The notes below the pieces were generated by a model. It searched no databases. It was not told the DNA's origin and saw only the letters and a program-made list of their open reading frames with translations. From the NCBI RefSeq assembly GCF_004348995.1, contig NZ_SMKQ01000018.1, positions 1 to 64,000 on the forward strand: a stretch of 64,000 bases of DNA, written 5' to 3'. This stretch comes from Nonomuraea terrae (lineage in GTDB: Bacteria > Actinomycetota > Actinomycetes > Streptosporangiales > Streptosporangiaceae). The translations under genes and the position numbers were made by a program. The first letter of the stretch is position 1. Every line of letters starts with the position of its first letter. Positions 1 to 7,934 of the stretch are shown here, piece after piece.

Positions 1-104
1 GGGTAGGAGGGGCGGGCCCGGTCGTAGCGCTCGGCGTCCACGCCGAACGACTCGGCCATCTGCCGCTGCTGATGGGGGTCGGTCCCCGAAGGTATAGTGG
101 GCAT
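1..104 (-). CDS. class I SAM-dependent methyltransferase, N-terminal part (runs off the window)
   Basis: The reverse strand opens with ATG at 104 and reads MPTIPSGTDPHQQRQMAESF, followed by GVDAERYDRARPSYP, without a stop to the window edge. The FGxDAERYDRARPxYP pattern is typical of the first helix of small actinobacterial class I methyltransferases, ahead of the SAM-binding glycine motif, which is not reached here. Substrate unknown. It is divergent from the TetR gene at 158, and its start codon lies inside the first of two operator palindromes, so it is probably the repressed target. The call rests on about 35 residues. Confidence 0.6.
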   Translation of the reverse strand, partial: MPTIPSGTDPHQQRQMAESFGVDAERYDRARPSY

Positions 105-134
105 GCGCCCACTTTAAGTGGGCGTGCGCCCACT
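96..134. promoter_or_regulatory. Pair of TetR-type operator palindromes
   Basis: Two almost identical 18-bp palindromes, AGTGGGCATGCGCCCACT at 96-113 and AGTGGGCGTGCGCCCACT at 117-134, have centres 21 bp apart, about two helical turns. Both have perfect 7-bp AGTGGGC/GCCCACT arms. They fill the gap between the divergent methyltransferase and tetR genes, and the first covers the methyltransferase start codon. This is the usual layout for a self-regulating TetR protein that binds as two dimers. Confidence 0.8.
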
Positions 135-157
135 CGTCAACGAAGGAGCGATGCACG

Positions 158-751
158 GTGCCGACAGGGGTGGCCCTCCGTGACGTACGCGAGCAGTTGT
201 TCGCCGCAGCCGAGCGCGTCCTGCTCCGCGACGGGCCGAGCGCGCTGACCAGCCGCGCGGTCACCACCGAGGCGGGGGTCGCGAAGGGCGTGCTGCACAA
301 GCACTTCGCCGATTTCGACTCGTTCCTGGCCGAGCTCGTACGCGACCGGGCCGCCCGGATCGCCCACCTGGAGGCCGCGCTGCGCGACTCGGCCGGCACC
401 GGCTCCGTCGCCGGCCACCTCGCCGACGCCCTGACCGATCTGTTCGGGCCGGTCGAGCTGTCCATCGTCGGCCTGCTCACCTTCCGCGACGGCCTGCGCG
501 CCCGGCTGCGCCAGACCTGGCCGACGGGGATCCCCGTGCTCACGGAGGCCGCCGCCGCGTTCGCCTCCTACCTCGCCGCCGAGCGCGATCGGGGCCGCCT
601 CGCGCCCGGCGCCGACGTCGACACGCTGGCCCTCACCCTGGTCGGGACGGGGCACCTGCTGTTCTCCGGCCGGGACGGCACGCCGCCGGAGGCCGCGGCC
701 GTCCGCGGATACGTGAGCTCCGTCCTGGGCGGCGTCGTACGGGACGCGTGA
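158..751 (+). CDS. TetR family transcriptional regulator
   Basis: 197 residues, the usual TetR length. The N-terminal helix-turn-helix spans about residues 8-55 (ALTSRAVTTEAGVAKGVLHKHF, with the KGVLHKHF recognition helix in place of the common GTLYRHF), followed by a ligand-binding domain that cannot be assigned to a compound. GTG at 158 is chosen because GAAGGAG (142-148) sits 9 bases upstream; an ATG at 151 is in another frame. It probably represses itself and the divergent methyltransferase through the palindromes at 96-134. Confidence 0.88.
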   Translation: MPTGVALRDVREQLFAAAERVLLRDGPSALTSRAVTTEAGVAKGVLHKHFADFDSFLAELVRDRAARIAHLEAALRDSAGTGSVAGHLADALTDLFGPVELSIVGLLTFRDGLRARLRQTWPTGIPVLTEAAAAFASYLAAERDRGRLAPGADVDTLALTLVGTGHLLFSGRDGTPPEAAAVRGYVSSVLGGVVRDA

Positions 752-758
752 GGCCGGC

Positions 759-1286
759 TCAGGACCACTTCGCGCAGTGCTCGCCCAGCCAGTCGCCGGG
801 GACCTCCAGCCGGTGCTCCTTCAGCGTCCTGCGCAGGCGGTCGGCCTGGAAGTCGATGACGTCGGGCATGCCCGCCTGGACCAGCGCCGGCTCGCAGGCC
901 CGGTCCTCGCGGCATGCGTACAGGCCGGCGAGCAGCCCCAAGCCGATCTCCAGAGCCGCCTGGGACGCTCCCGCCCGCACCCGGCGGGCCAGATCCTCCC
1001 GGTAGGGGCGCATCACCTCGTCGAGCAGTTCCCAGGCCGCGACGCGCAGGTCGACGTACCCGCCGCCCCACTGCGGCCCCGCGCGTTCGGCGAGGTCGCT
1101 CAGGCGCAGGCCGCGCAGGGCGGCGGAGACGTCCTGCGCCACCGCCGTCCAGTCGCCGCTGCCGAGCATCCGCCGGCCGATCTCCTCCGCCTCGGGGACC
1201 AGATCGGGATGCGCTTCCAAGAGGGCGAGCAACACCTGTCCACGCTCGGCCGCCGACAAGACGGCCAGCACCGTGCCGTTCTCCAT
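759..1286 (-). CDS. Hypothetical protein (175 aa)
   Basis: Convergent with the tetR gene, leaving 7 bp between them. The protein starts MENGTVLAVLSAAERGQ, is rich in Ala, Leu, Arg and Glu, appears all-helical and has no signal peptide, membrane segment or cysteine motif I can name. The frame stays open upstream to 1541, but ATG at 1286 is preferred because composition changes there; a weak AGGAA lies 14 bases ahead. A regulator-like or TipAS-like helical fold is possible but not supported. Function unknown. Confidence 0.55.
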   Translation of the reverse strand: MENGTVLAVLSAAERGQVLLALLEAHPDLVPEAEEIGRRMLGSGDWTAVAQDVSAALRGLRLSDLAERAGPQWGGGYVDLRVAAWELLDEVMRPYREDLARRVRAGASQAALEIGLGLLAGLYACREDRACEPALVQAGMPDVIDFQADRLRRTLKEHRLEVPGDWLGEHCAKWS

Positions 1287-1790
1287 GGGGTCCCAACGTT
1301 CCTGTCTGCAGAGACGTGAAAAGCGGCGACCTGCCAGGGGCGGATGCGCACGGCGACGCTGGAGCCGCATGCCTGCCTGCTCCGCCTGGCGCTCCAGAGG
1401 TGGAGCACGCGCCCACGTTTCCCTACCGGCCCCGTGCCCGGTAGGGACCAAAGTCCCTTTTTTCTGGCAGTTCGGGCATTCTCCGCACGGGGAGCGGCGC
1501 GGGCACGATCGGGTGATGCCGCACGGACGCGCGCGCCGCAAACGCCGACCGTACGACGGTGAGCGAAGTCGAGTGCCCGCACGTCTTCGCCAAGGTCGGG
1601 GTGGACCCCCGTGCCGCCGTCGCGCCGGAACGCCGGCTCATCTGACCGCCCGGCGATTGACGATCCCGCGCCCACTGCGGTCAATGTCGCTGTAGGTAAC
1701 GATATGACTTCCATTGGTGACATGTGCCGGCCCGCGGCCGGCGGAGGTGGGTGAGATGGGGCGTCGTTGGAACGCCTTCCAGGAGGTCCC
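1287..1790. other. 504-bp gap, nothing recognised
   Basis: Both strands were read here. The only curiosity is an upstream extension of the 759-1286 frame that includes CGECPNCQKKG, a CxxC-like pair, but without a ribosome binding site. No convincing gene, RNA or repeat was seen. Confidence 0.4.
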
Positions 1791-1919
1791 GTGCGCTTCC
1801 GCACCGCCGTCGTCGTCACCGGAGTCCTCACCGCCATCCTCGTGCTGGGCGCACTCTGCGCCCCCGAAGCGCCGAGAAGCGCACGGCCCTTCGCGGGGGA
1901 GGAGTCCCTCACTCCCTAG
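1791..1919 (+). CDS. Small secreted or membrane-anchored peptide (42 aa)
   Basis: A short frame with a textbook Shine-Dalgarno: CAGGAGGT ends 3 bases before GTG at 1791. The product has a basic start (MRFR) and a hydrophobic run (TAVVVTGVLTAILVLGAL) ending in CAPEAP, then a polar tail ending GEESLTP. It is either a signal peptide with a very short mature part or a single-pass anchor; the Cys after GAL is not a good lipobox. It is convergent with the deacetylase gene, and the two stop codons share the tetranucleotide CTAG at 1916-1919. Missed easily because of its size. Confidence 0.6.
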   Translation: MRFRTAVVVTGVLTAILVLGALCAPEAPRSARPFAGEESLTP

Positions 1920-2644
1920 CGGTCGCGCAGGGCGAGCAGCTCCGAGACGGTCACGAACCGGTAGCCCTGCTCGCGCAGGCCGGCCACCAGGCCCGGCAGG
2001 GCGGCCCGGGTGTTCGCGCCCCCGCCGAACCAGGGGTGGAGCAGGATGATCGAGCCCGGCCGGGTCTGCTCGCGCACGGCCGCGACGATCTCCGCGGCGG
2101 TGGGGGTCGTGCCGGAGTCGGCCTCCACGTCCCACATGACCGTGTGCCGCTGGGTGCGGGCCAGATACAGCGGCAGCGCCAGCAGCTTCTTGCCGGTCGG
2201 CGGCCGGAACGTGATGTCGCCGCGCTGACCCGCCGAGCGGATGGCCGCGTCCGTCCGCTCGACCTCCTCGGCCACCGTGGACGAGGTGACGAACACCATC
2301 CGCCGGTGCGAGTACGTGTGGTTGCCGAGCTCGTGACCCGCGGCGACCAGGGCCTTCGCGTCCTGCGGCCGGGCCGCGACCTGTGCGCCGTTGACGTAGA
2401 ACGTGGCGCGCACCCGCTGCTCGGCGAGCGTGGCGATGATCTCGCCGGTCTGCTCGCCGGGGCCGTCGTCGAACGTCAGGGCGACGACCTTCTCCGCGGT
2501 CGGCACGCGGTGGGTCAGCTCTCCGGCCAGCTGGAAGGACCGCGCGTTCATGAGCCGATACAGGCCCGTCGCGCCCAGGACGAGGGCGAGCACGGCCGCG
2601 ATCAGCACGCGCCGCCTCCTCCGTTTCGTCGTCGCCGTGTTCAT
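1916..2644 (-). CDS. Polysaccharide deacetylase (NodB domain), membrane-anchored
   Basis: 242 residues. A basic N-terminus and one hydrophobic segment (about 12-29) place the enzyme outside the membrane. The carbohydrate esterase 4 motifs are in order: TFDDGP (57-62, catalytic base and metal Asp), HTYSH (109-113, metal His pair), RPPTG (147-151), WDVEADSG and LLHPW near the end. The family removes N- or O-acetyl groups from peptidoglycan GlcNAc/MurNAc or related glycans using zinc; the exact substrate is unknown. It lies downstream of and in line with the peptide ABC operon, 48 bp apart, and could be part of the same transcript. Confidence 0.92.
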   Translation of the reverse strand: MNTATTKRRRRRVLIAAVLALVLGATGLYRLMNARSFQLAGELTHRVPTAEKVVALTFDDGPGEQTGEIIATLAEQRVRATFYVNGAQVAARPQDAKALVAAGHELGNHTYSHRRMVFVTSSTVAEEVERTDAAIRSAGQRGDITFRPPTGKKLLALPLYLARTQRHTVMWDVEADSGTTPTAAEIVAAVREQTRPGSIILLHPWFGGGANTRAALPGLVAGLREQGYRFVTVSELLALRDR

Positions 2645-2692
2645 GGCTGGTCATCACATCACGGGCGCGCCCGTCTCACGCCCGAATCCCGG

Positions 2693-3523
2693 TCAAGCCT
2701 CCTGGCCGGGCCGGCCATGGCGGGCGTCCACGACGAGCGCGAGGGCCAGACCGGTGAGGGCCAGCGCGAGGGCGGGCACGAGCGCGAGGCGGGGTGCGGT
2801 CACCAGCAGCGGCGTGGCCTCGCTCACCATGCCGCCCCAGTCGGTCTCCGGGGGAGGGAGCCCGACGCCGAGGAAGCTCAGTGAGGTCACGGCGATGAGC
2901 GCCCTGGCGAAGTCGGCGGTGGCGACGGTCAGGACGGTCCCCGCGATGTGCGGGCCGATGACGCGCCGCAGCAGGTAGCCCGCCGACGCGCCGATGGCCC
3001 GCGACGCCAGCACGTGGTCGGCCGAGGCCGCCCCCCGGGTCGCCGTGGCGGCGACGAGAGCGCAGCTCACCCAGCCGAGCGGCACGAGCGCGGCCAGCAC
3101 GGTGCCGTACCCCGGGGTGAGCGCGCCCGCCAGCGCGAGCGCCAGGGTGAGGCCGGGCAGGGCGAGCGCCACGGTGGCGGCGAAGCGCAGCAGCCGCTCG
3201 GCCGTCCCCCCGGCCAGGCCCGCCGCCGTCCCGAGCGCCGCGCCGAGGGCCGTGGTGATCGTCGTGACGGCCAGGGCGACCAGCAGCGATGTACGTCCGG
3301 CCGCGGCGGTCCTGGTGAGCAGGTCACGGCCGAGCTGGTCGGTGCCCAGCCAGTGGGCCGGCCCCGGCGGCAGCAGCGCCCGCCGCAGGTCGGGCAGGTG
3401 CGGATCGTACGCCGACACCACCGGCGTGACCAGGCAGAACAGCACGACCGCCGCGAGCATCGCGACCCCGGCGCGCCCTCTCGCCGGCGAGGCACCCGCC
3501 GCGACCCCGGTATGCCGCCTCAC
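2693..3523 (-). CDS. Peptide/nickel-type ABC transporter permease (DppC-like)
   Basis: 276 residues with an N-terminal membrane segment, then LGTDQLGRDLLTR, the hallmark of DppC/OppC proteins, a five-segment transmembrane domain, and the cytoplasmic coupling loop ASRAIGASAGYLLRRVIGPHI followed by SLSFLGVGLPPPETDWG. It overlaps the upstream permease gene by 4 bp (ATGA), so the two are translationally coupled subunits of one importer. No ATPase gene follows; the next gene is the deacetylase. Substrate could be a peptide, nickel chelate or sugar peptide. Confidence 0.9.
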   Translation of the reverse strand: MRRHTGVAAGASPARGRAGVAMLAAVVLFCLVTPVVSAYDPHLPDLRRALLPPGPAHWLGTDQLGRDLLTRTAAAGRTSLLVALAVTTITTALGAALGTAAGLAGGTAERLLRFAATVALALPGLTLALALAGALTPGYGTVLAALVPLGWVSCALVAATATRGAASADHVLASRAIGASAGYLLRRVIGPHIAGTVLTVATADFARALIAVTSLSFLGVGLPPPETDWGGMVSEATPLLVTAPRLALVPALALALTGLALALVVDARHGRPGQEA

Positions 3524-4449
3524 CGGCGACGCACCCGCGGATCGCAGGCCGCCAGGCAGAGCTCGGCCAGCGCCAGCAGCAGCACCGCCGCGACCGCGGT
3601 GACCAGCACGTACGCCTGCACGACGGGCAGATCCCGCTGCCTGATCGCCGTCACCGCCAGCTGCCCCACGCCCGGCCAGGAGAACAGCGTCTCCACCACC
3701 ACCGCGCCGGTCAGCAGCTCGGCGAGCATCACCCCGGCCGCGGTGATCGCGTTCGGCGCGGCCACCCGCAGCGCGTGCACGACGATCGTGCGCCGCCGCC
3801 GCAACCCCTTGGCCGCGGCCAGCTTGACGAACGGCAGCCGTACGGCGTGCGCGAGGTCCGCGCGCAGCAGCCGCAGCAGCGTCGCGGCGCCCGCCAGGCC
3901 CAGCGTGACGGCGGGCAGCACCACCGCGCCGGGACCGTCGCCGCCGCCCGTGGGCAGGGCGCGCAGGCCGACGGCCACCACGCTGATCAGCACGATCCCC
4001 ACCACGTACGGCGGCACGCCGGAGACCGCGACCGTCACGAGAGCGACGGCGCGGCTGACCGGCGAGCCCGGCCGCAGGACGGCCATGAGCGCGGCGAGCA
4101 CGGCGAGCCCGCCCGCGACCAGCGCCGCCGCCCCTGCCAGCCGCAGCGTCGCCGGCAGCCGCGCGGCGATCTCGCCCGCCACCGGCGACCGGTCGGCGTA
4201 GGAACGCCCGAGGTCACCGCGGAGCACGTCGCCCAGCCAGCTCAGGTACCGGTCGAACAACGGCCGGTCGAGCCCCAGCTCGGCACGCAGCGCCGCCACG
4301 CTCTCCGGCGTCGGCTGGACGCCGCCGCGGCGCAGGATCTCCTCGGCCGGGTCGCCCGGCGCCAGCGCGGTGAGCAGGAAGACCAGCAGCGACAGCACCA
4401 GCAGCGCGAACAGCAGCTCGGCGCCGCGCCGCACCACCACGGCCGTCAC
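3520..4449 (-). CDS. Peptide/nickel-type ABC transporter permease (DppB-like)
   Basis: 309 residues with the DppB arrangement: a first membrane helix (LLFALLVLSLLVFLLTALAPGDPAEEI), a periplasmic loop ending in GDLGRSYADRSPV, then five helices and the coupling motif LAAAKGLRRRRTIVVHALR. The ALAPGDP turn after helix 1 is diagnostic. It starts inside the stop of the solute-binding protein gene (ATGA, 4446-4449) and ends inside the start of the DppC-like gene, giving a tight three-gene operon. Confidence 0.9.
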   Translation of the reverse strand: MTAVVVRRGAELLFALLVLSLLVFLLTALAPGDPAEEILRRGGVQPTPESVAALRAELGLDRPLFDRYLSWLGDVLRGDLGRSYADRSPVAGEIAARLPATLRLAGAAALVAGGLAVLAALMAVLRPGSPVSRAVALVTVAVSGVPPYVVGIVLISVVAVGLRALPTGGGDGPGAVVLPAVTLGLAGAATLLRLLRADLAHAVRLPFVKLAAAKGLRRRRTIVVHALRVAAPNAITAAGVMLAELLTGAVVVETLFSWPGVGQLAVTAIRQRDLPVVQAYVLVTAVAAVLLLALAELCLAACDPRVRRR

Positions 4450-5990
4450 GTCGAGGGCGCCAGCGCACCCAGGTCGACCACGTACGCCACGCTCTGCCGC
4501 ACCCCGCCGACCGCGGCGGTCGTCACGATGGGATTGTCCTGGTACGCCAGCGGGATCATCGGGCGGTCGGCGGCGAGCAGCCCCTGGATCCGGTGGTAGA
4601 GGTCACGCCGGGCGGCGGTGTCCGTCTCCGTCGCGGCCCGGTCGACCAGCCGGTCGAACTCGGCGCTGCGGTAGCCCAGCCGGCGTTCGACGTTCCATGG
4701 CGCGTCGGAGTGCAGGAACCGGCGGAACAGGTAGTCGGCGTCGCCGTTCGGCACGCTGTACGCGCTGAGGAAGACGTCGTAGTCGCCCGACTCCATCACG
4801 GCCTTGGTGGCCTCGGCCACGGTCATCTTCGCCGGGATGCCCGCCTGCTCCAGCGCCGCGCGCAACACCTCGGCGATGTCGGCGTACGGGAACTGCCCGG
4901 TCTCGGCGGAGGAGATCAGGATCGTGACCGGCGCGGACGGCGCCCCCGCCTCGGCCACCAGCGCGCGTGCCCCGCCGGGATCGTACGCGGCGGTGACGCC
5001 GGGAGCGGCGAGGTCGCCGAAGACCGGCGACAGGAAGGCCGCGCCCGGGGCGGCCGTGCCGGCGAGCAGCGTGTCGGCGATCGCCTGGCGGTCGATCGCC
5101 AGGTCGGCCGCCTCGCGCAGGCGAGGGTCGGAGAACGGCCGCCGCGAGGCGTTGAAGGTCAGGTAGTGCGTCAGCACCGACGGGCTGCGCAGCACCCGGA
5201 AGGCGTCGTCGGCGGCGATCGCCGGCGCCTGCGCGGGCAGCAGCGCCCCCTTGTCGATCAGCCCGTCCACCTCGCCGGCGCGTAACGCGGCCACCCGGGC
5301 GTTGGCGTCCGGGATCACCCTGACCACGACCTTCTCGTACGCGGGCGCCGCGCCGTGGTAGTGCGGGTTGGCCGTCAGCACGGCCCGCTGCCCCTTCACC
5401 CACTCGGCCAGCGTGTACGGCCCCGTGCCCACCGGCCGGCCGGCGAAGCCGCCCGAGGCGGTGAACGCCTTCGGCGACTGCACCATGCTGAAGAACCCCG
5501 CCAGCCTGGCCGGCAGGTCGGCCACCGGCTCCTCCAGCGTGAACACCACCGCGCCCGCCTCGGCGCGGACGTCCTCGACCTTGCCGTAGGCCGCCTCCAC
5601 GCCGGCGTCGAGGCTGAAGAAGGCCGACTGGCGGGGCGCGATCCGCAGGAACCGCTCGACGTTGGCGACCACCGATTCGGCCGTCAGCGGGGTGCCGTCG
5701 CTGAAGCGCACGCCCTCGCGCAGCGTGAACGTCCACCGCCGCCCCTCATCGGCGGCGCTCCACGACGCGGCCAGCGCCGGGACCGGCCGCAGCCGGTCGT
5801 CCACCGTGACCAGCGGCTCCCACACCCGTAAGGTCTGGTGGACGTAGTACGGATCCTCCGGGCCCGCGACGAGGTCACGCGGCGCCGCCAGGGTCAGCTG
5901 CGCCGTTTCCGGCCCCGCCTCCTGCCCGCCGCACCCCGGTAGCAGCGCCGTCAGGACGGCCATCAACGTGATCAAAAGTCGTCTTCGCAT
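4446..5990 (-). CDS. ABC transporter substrate-binding lipoprotein (peptide/nickel family 5)
   Basis: 514 residues from ATG at 5990, preferred over ATG 6008 because GGAG lies 7-8 bases upstream and the product then begins with a clean lipoprotein signal (MRRRLLITLMAVLTALLPGC, Cys20 lipidated). Family 5 landmarks are visible: EPLVTVDDRLRPVPALAASW, WTFTLREGVRFSDGTPLTAESVV and GTGPYTLAEW. It captures the substrate outside the membrane for the two permeases downstream. No ATP-binding gene accompanies the operon, so it must share an ATPase encoded elsewhere. Confidence 0.92.
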   Translation of the reverse strand: MRRRLLITLMAVLTALLPGCGGQEAGPETAQLTLAAPRDLVAGPEDPYYVHQTLRVWEPLVTVDDRLRPVPALAASWSAADEGRRWTFTLREGVRFSDGTPLTAESVVANVERFLRIAPRQSAFFSLDAGVEAAYGKVEDVRAEAGAVVFTLEEPVADLPARLAGFFSMVQSPKAFTASGGFAGRPVGTGPYTLAEWVKGQRAVLTANPHYHGAAPAYEKVVVRVIPDANARVAALRAGEVDGLIDKGALLPAQAPAIAADDAFRVLRSPSVLTHYLTFNASRRPFSDPRLREAADLAIDRQAIADTLLAGTAAPGAAFLSPVFGDLAAPGVTAAYDPGGARALVAEAGAPSAPVTILISSAETGQFPYADIAEVLRAALEQAGIPAKMTVAEATKAVMESGDYDVFLSAYSVPNGDADYLFRRFLHSDAPWNVERRLGYRSAEFDRLVDRAATETDTAARRDLYHRIQGLLAADRPMIPLAYQDNPIVTTAAVGGVRQSVAYVVDLGALAPST

Positions 5991-6293
5991 GGTGCTCTCC
6001 GCTCGCATACGGCACAGGTGACCGTGTGAATCCGGATTCGGGAAGATCCTTCGCGGACTGGATCATGGGCCGCCCCCGTGAGGCCCATGTTCCCGCCGCG
6101 TGACTGGCGGACGACGCCGACCGCCGCCTCCGGTTGCCGGATTGAAAACGGTTATCGACATCATGGCACGGCATCGCGCATGGAAAGGGGCGGTATCGGC
6201 CAGAAACGACGTGCGGCGCGGGAGGAACGATGGGCGAGCCGGCGGTCCAGCGGGGGATGATCGCCGTCCGAAGGCCCGCGATACGGTGACCGA

Positions 6294-6872
6294 GTGACCC
6301 GAAATATCACCATAATCCCGGCGTCCGCTGATGACGGGGACGTCGTGGGTGAGATACACGCGGAGTCCTGGAAATCCGCGTACGCAGGATTTTTCGCCCC
6401 GGAGTTCTTCGCCGAGGCCGTGCGGGAACGTCGCGGCAAATGGCACGCCGTCCTGGCCGAGGGTCCCGAGCGAAGGGGCCCCGAGGGAAAGGGGCCTGAG
6501 GGAAAGGGCCTTGAGGGAAAGGGCCCCGAGGGAAACGGCACGGTCATGCTGGCCGCGGTCGACGGGCGGCCGCTGGCCTTCTCCTTCTTCGGCCGTTCGC
6601 CGGCGCGGCCGGGCTCGGCGGAGCTCTTCGGTTTCTACGGTCACCCGGACGGGTGGGGGAGCGGCGTGGCGGGCGCCCTGATGACAGCGTCTTTGAGCGC
6701 GATGCGCGAGGCGGGCTTCGACGGTGTCCACCTGTGGACGCTGAGGGACACGCCTCAGTCACGCCGTTTCTACGCCAAGAACGGCTTCACGGAGTCGGGC
6801 GCGGTACGCGCGCACGACTTCGGCGACGGCCACCCGATCGAACAGGTCGAGTACCGGCTGATCTTCGGCTGA
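6294..6872 (+). CDS. GNAT family N-acetyltransferase with a pentapeptide repeat insert
   Basis: 192 residues from GTG 6294. The GNAT fold shows in ITIIPASADDGDVVGEIHAESWKSAY (strand 1/helix 1), a strand AAVDGRPLAFSFF, the acetyl-CoA pyrophosphate loop near GWGSGVAGALM, and the closing HLWTLRDTPQSRRFYAKNGF. This is the RimI/YitI-like pattern; the acceptor is unknown. Between strands 3 and 4, residues 57-81 are five tandem GPEGK-type pentapeptides encoded by 15-bp repeats, an expansion not needed for the fold. Confidence 0.85.
   Translation: MTRNITIIPASADDGDVVGEIHAESWKSAYAGFFAPEFFAEAVRERRGKWHAVLAEGPERRGPEGKGPEGKGLEGKGPEGNGTVMLAAVDGRPLAFSFFGRSPARPGSAELFGFYGHPDGWGSGVAGALMTASLSAMREAGFDGVHLWTLRDTPQSRRFYAKNGFTESGAVRAHDFGDGHPIEQVEYRLIFG
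6462..6536 (+). repeat. Five 15-bp in-frame tandem repeats
   Basis: Units start at 6462, 6477, 6492, 6507 and 6522, with consensus GGCCCCGAGGGAAAG, encoding GPERR, GPEGK, GPEGK, GLEGK and GPEGN. The first unit is the most diverged. Because the unit is a multiple of three, slipped-strand expansion or loss changes protein length without breaking the frame. Confidence 0.9.
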
Positions 6873-6913
6873 ACCGGTAAAAGGACATGGAAGCGGGCAT
6901 GCGCCTGCTGCTC

Positions 6914-6997
6914 CAATGACCTCCGCGCGCAGGCAGCCGATTGCGCAGACGCGCGTCGAGCTCCGGCCTGCGCGCCTGCGGGGGACCGCAGTCATTG
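6914..6997. promoter_or_regulatory. Nested inverted repeats upstream of the decarboxylase-like gene
   Basis: An outer pair, CAATGAC (6914-6920) and GTCATTG (6991-6997), encloses an inner pair, GCGCGCAGGC (6925-6934) and GCCTGCGCGC (6966-6975). All arms match perfectly. The structure fills the gap between the acetyltransferase stop and the GTG at 7020. It could be two operators or an mRNA hairpin ending the upstream gene; no T-run follows, so a Rho-independent terminator is less likely. Confidence 0.5.
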
Positions 6998-7019
6998 ACG
7001 AGTCAGTGAAGGAACGTTC

Positions 7020-7931
7020 GTGGAGCAGAACGAGATAGGCCGGCGGAGCCTGATCGCCGGCGGGCTCGCCGGCATCGCCGCGACCGCGGTGGCTTCGCCC
7101 GCGGTCGCGGAGACGGGCGACGGGGCGGCGCAGGTGACGGAGGAACGCCTGCGGGGTTACACCCTTCCGCTCAGCCCTCGAGGTGTGGCGAACCTGGCCG
7201 CCGCGCCCCCGTGGAACTACGCGGGCGACGTCGTCGGGGTGGAGTTCTGGACCTCAGCCGAGGCGGCCGAGGCGTCCCTGCCGACCGGGTTGTCGCCGGA
7301 TCCGTCGTCGTCGGGACACGGGTACGCGTTGTTCATCGACTGGCAGTTCTCCGGTGAGCACGAGGAGTACCTCGACCCGGTGCGCAGCCTGTACAGCGAG
7401 TTCCTGATCCTGATGGACGCCCGCTGGCAGGACACTCCCGTCGCCTGGTGCCCCTACATCTACGTCGACAACGACTCGTCGCTGGCGCGGGGCTGGGTGC
7501 AGGGCTTCCCCAAGAAGATGGGCGCCGTCCACCAGACCCGCGCGTTCCAGGTTCCCGGCAAGGCGACGCCGGCCGTGGGACCGGGCGGGAAGTTCGGCGC
7601 CAGCCTCTCCGCCGCCGGGCGCCGCCTGGCGGAGGCGCGGGTCATCCTGCAGCAGACCTCGAACACGCTGCCCGCGCTCGGCCGCCCGATCGTCAACCTG
7701 CGGCACTTCCCGCGCCTGACGGCGGGCCAGCACGACAACCCGGCCGTGCACGAGCTCACCATGTCCATCCTGGACGACCCTCGTACGGCGGGCACGTGGA
7801 CCGGCTCCGGCCAGCTGAGCTTCCTGGCGGCGCCCGGTGAGGAGCTGGCCGACCTCAAGATCGTCCGCACCGGCATCGGTTTCCGCGGCTCCCTGTCGTA
7901 CACCGTCACCGACCTGCGCATCCTCACCTGA
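7020..7931 (+). CDS. Tat-exported acetoacetate decarboxylase family protein
   Basis: 303 residues. The start carries a twin-arginine signal (GRRSLIAGG at 7-15, then a hydrophobic stretch and ASPAVAE, cleavage near 30), indicating export in folded form. The mature part shows acetoacetate decarboxylase superfamily features, above all the GFPKK motif at 162-166, where the second Lys of classical enzymes forms the Schiff base, and the later hydrophobic [14 protein letters not shown]. Classical decarboxylases are cytosolic, so the substrate here is open; the superfamily also contains hydratase- and aldolase-like members. AAGGAA precedes the GTG start. Confidence 0.75.
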   Translation: MEQNEIGRRSLIAGGLAGIAATAVASPAVAETGDGAAQVTEERLRGYTLPLSPRGVANLAAAPPWNYAGDVVGVEFWTSAEAAEASLPTGLSPDPSSSGHGYALFIDWQFSGEHEEYLDPVRSLYSEFLILMDARWQDTPVAWCPYIYVDNDSSLARGWVQGFPKKMGAVHQTRAFQVPGKATPAVGPGGKFGASLSAAGRRLAEARVILQQTSNTLPALGRPIVNLRHFPRLTAGQHDNPAVHELTMSILDDPRTAGTWTGSGQLSFLAAPGEELADLKIVRTGIGFRGSLSYTVTDLRILT

Positions 7932-7934
7932 TCC

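Noticed and set aside
759-1541. Extended start of the 759-1286 gene with a CxxC zinc-ribbon-like N-terminus
   Set aside because: The extension lacks a ribosome site and has shadow-like composition (Arg/Pro/Ala); the CGECPNCQ match is probably chance.
6462-6536. CRISPR-like direct repeats
   Set aside because: The 15-bp units are contiguous, in frame and without spacers; they are a coding tandem repeat.
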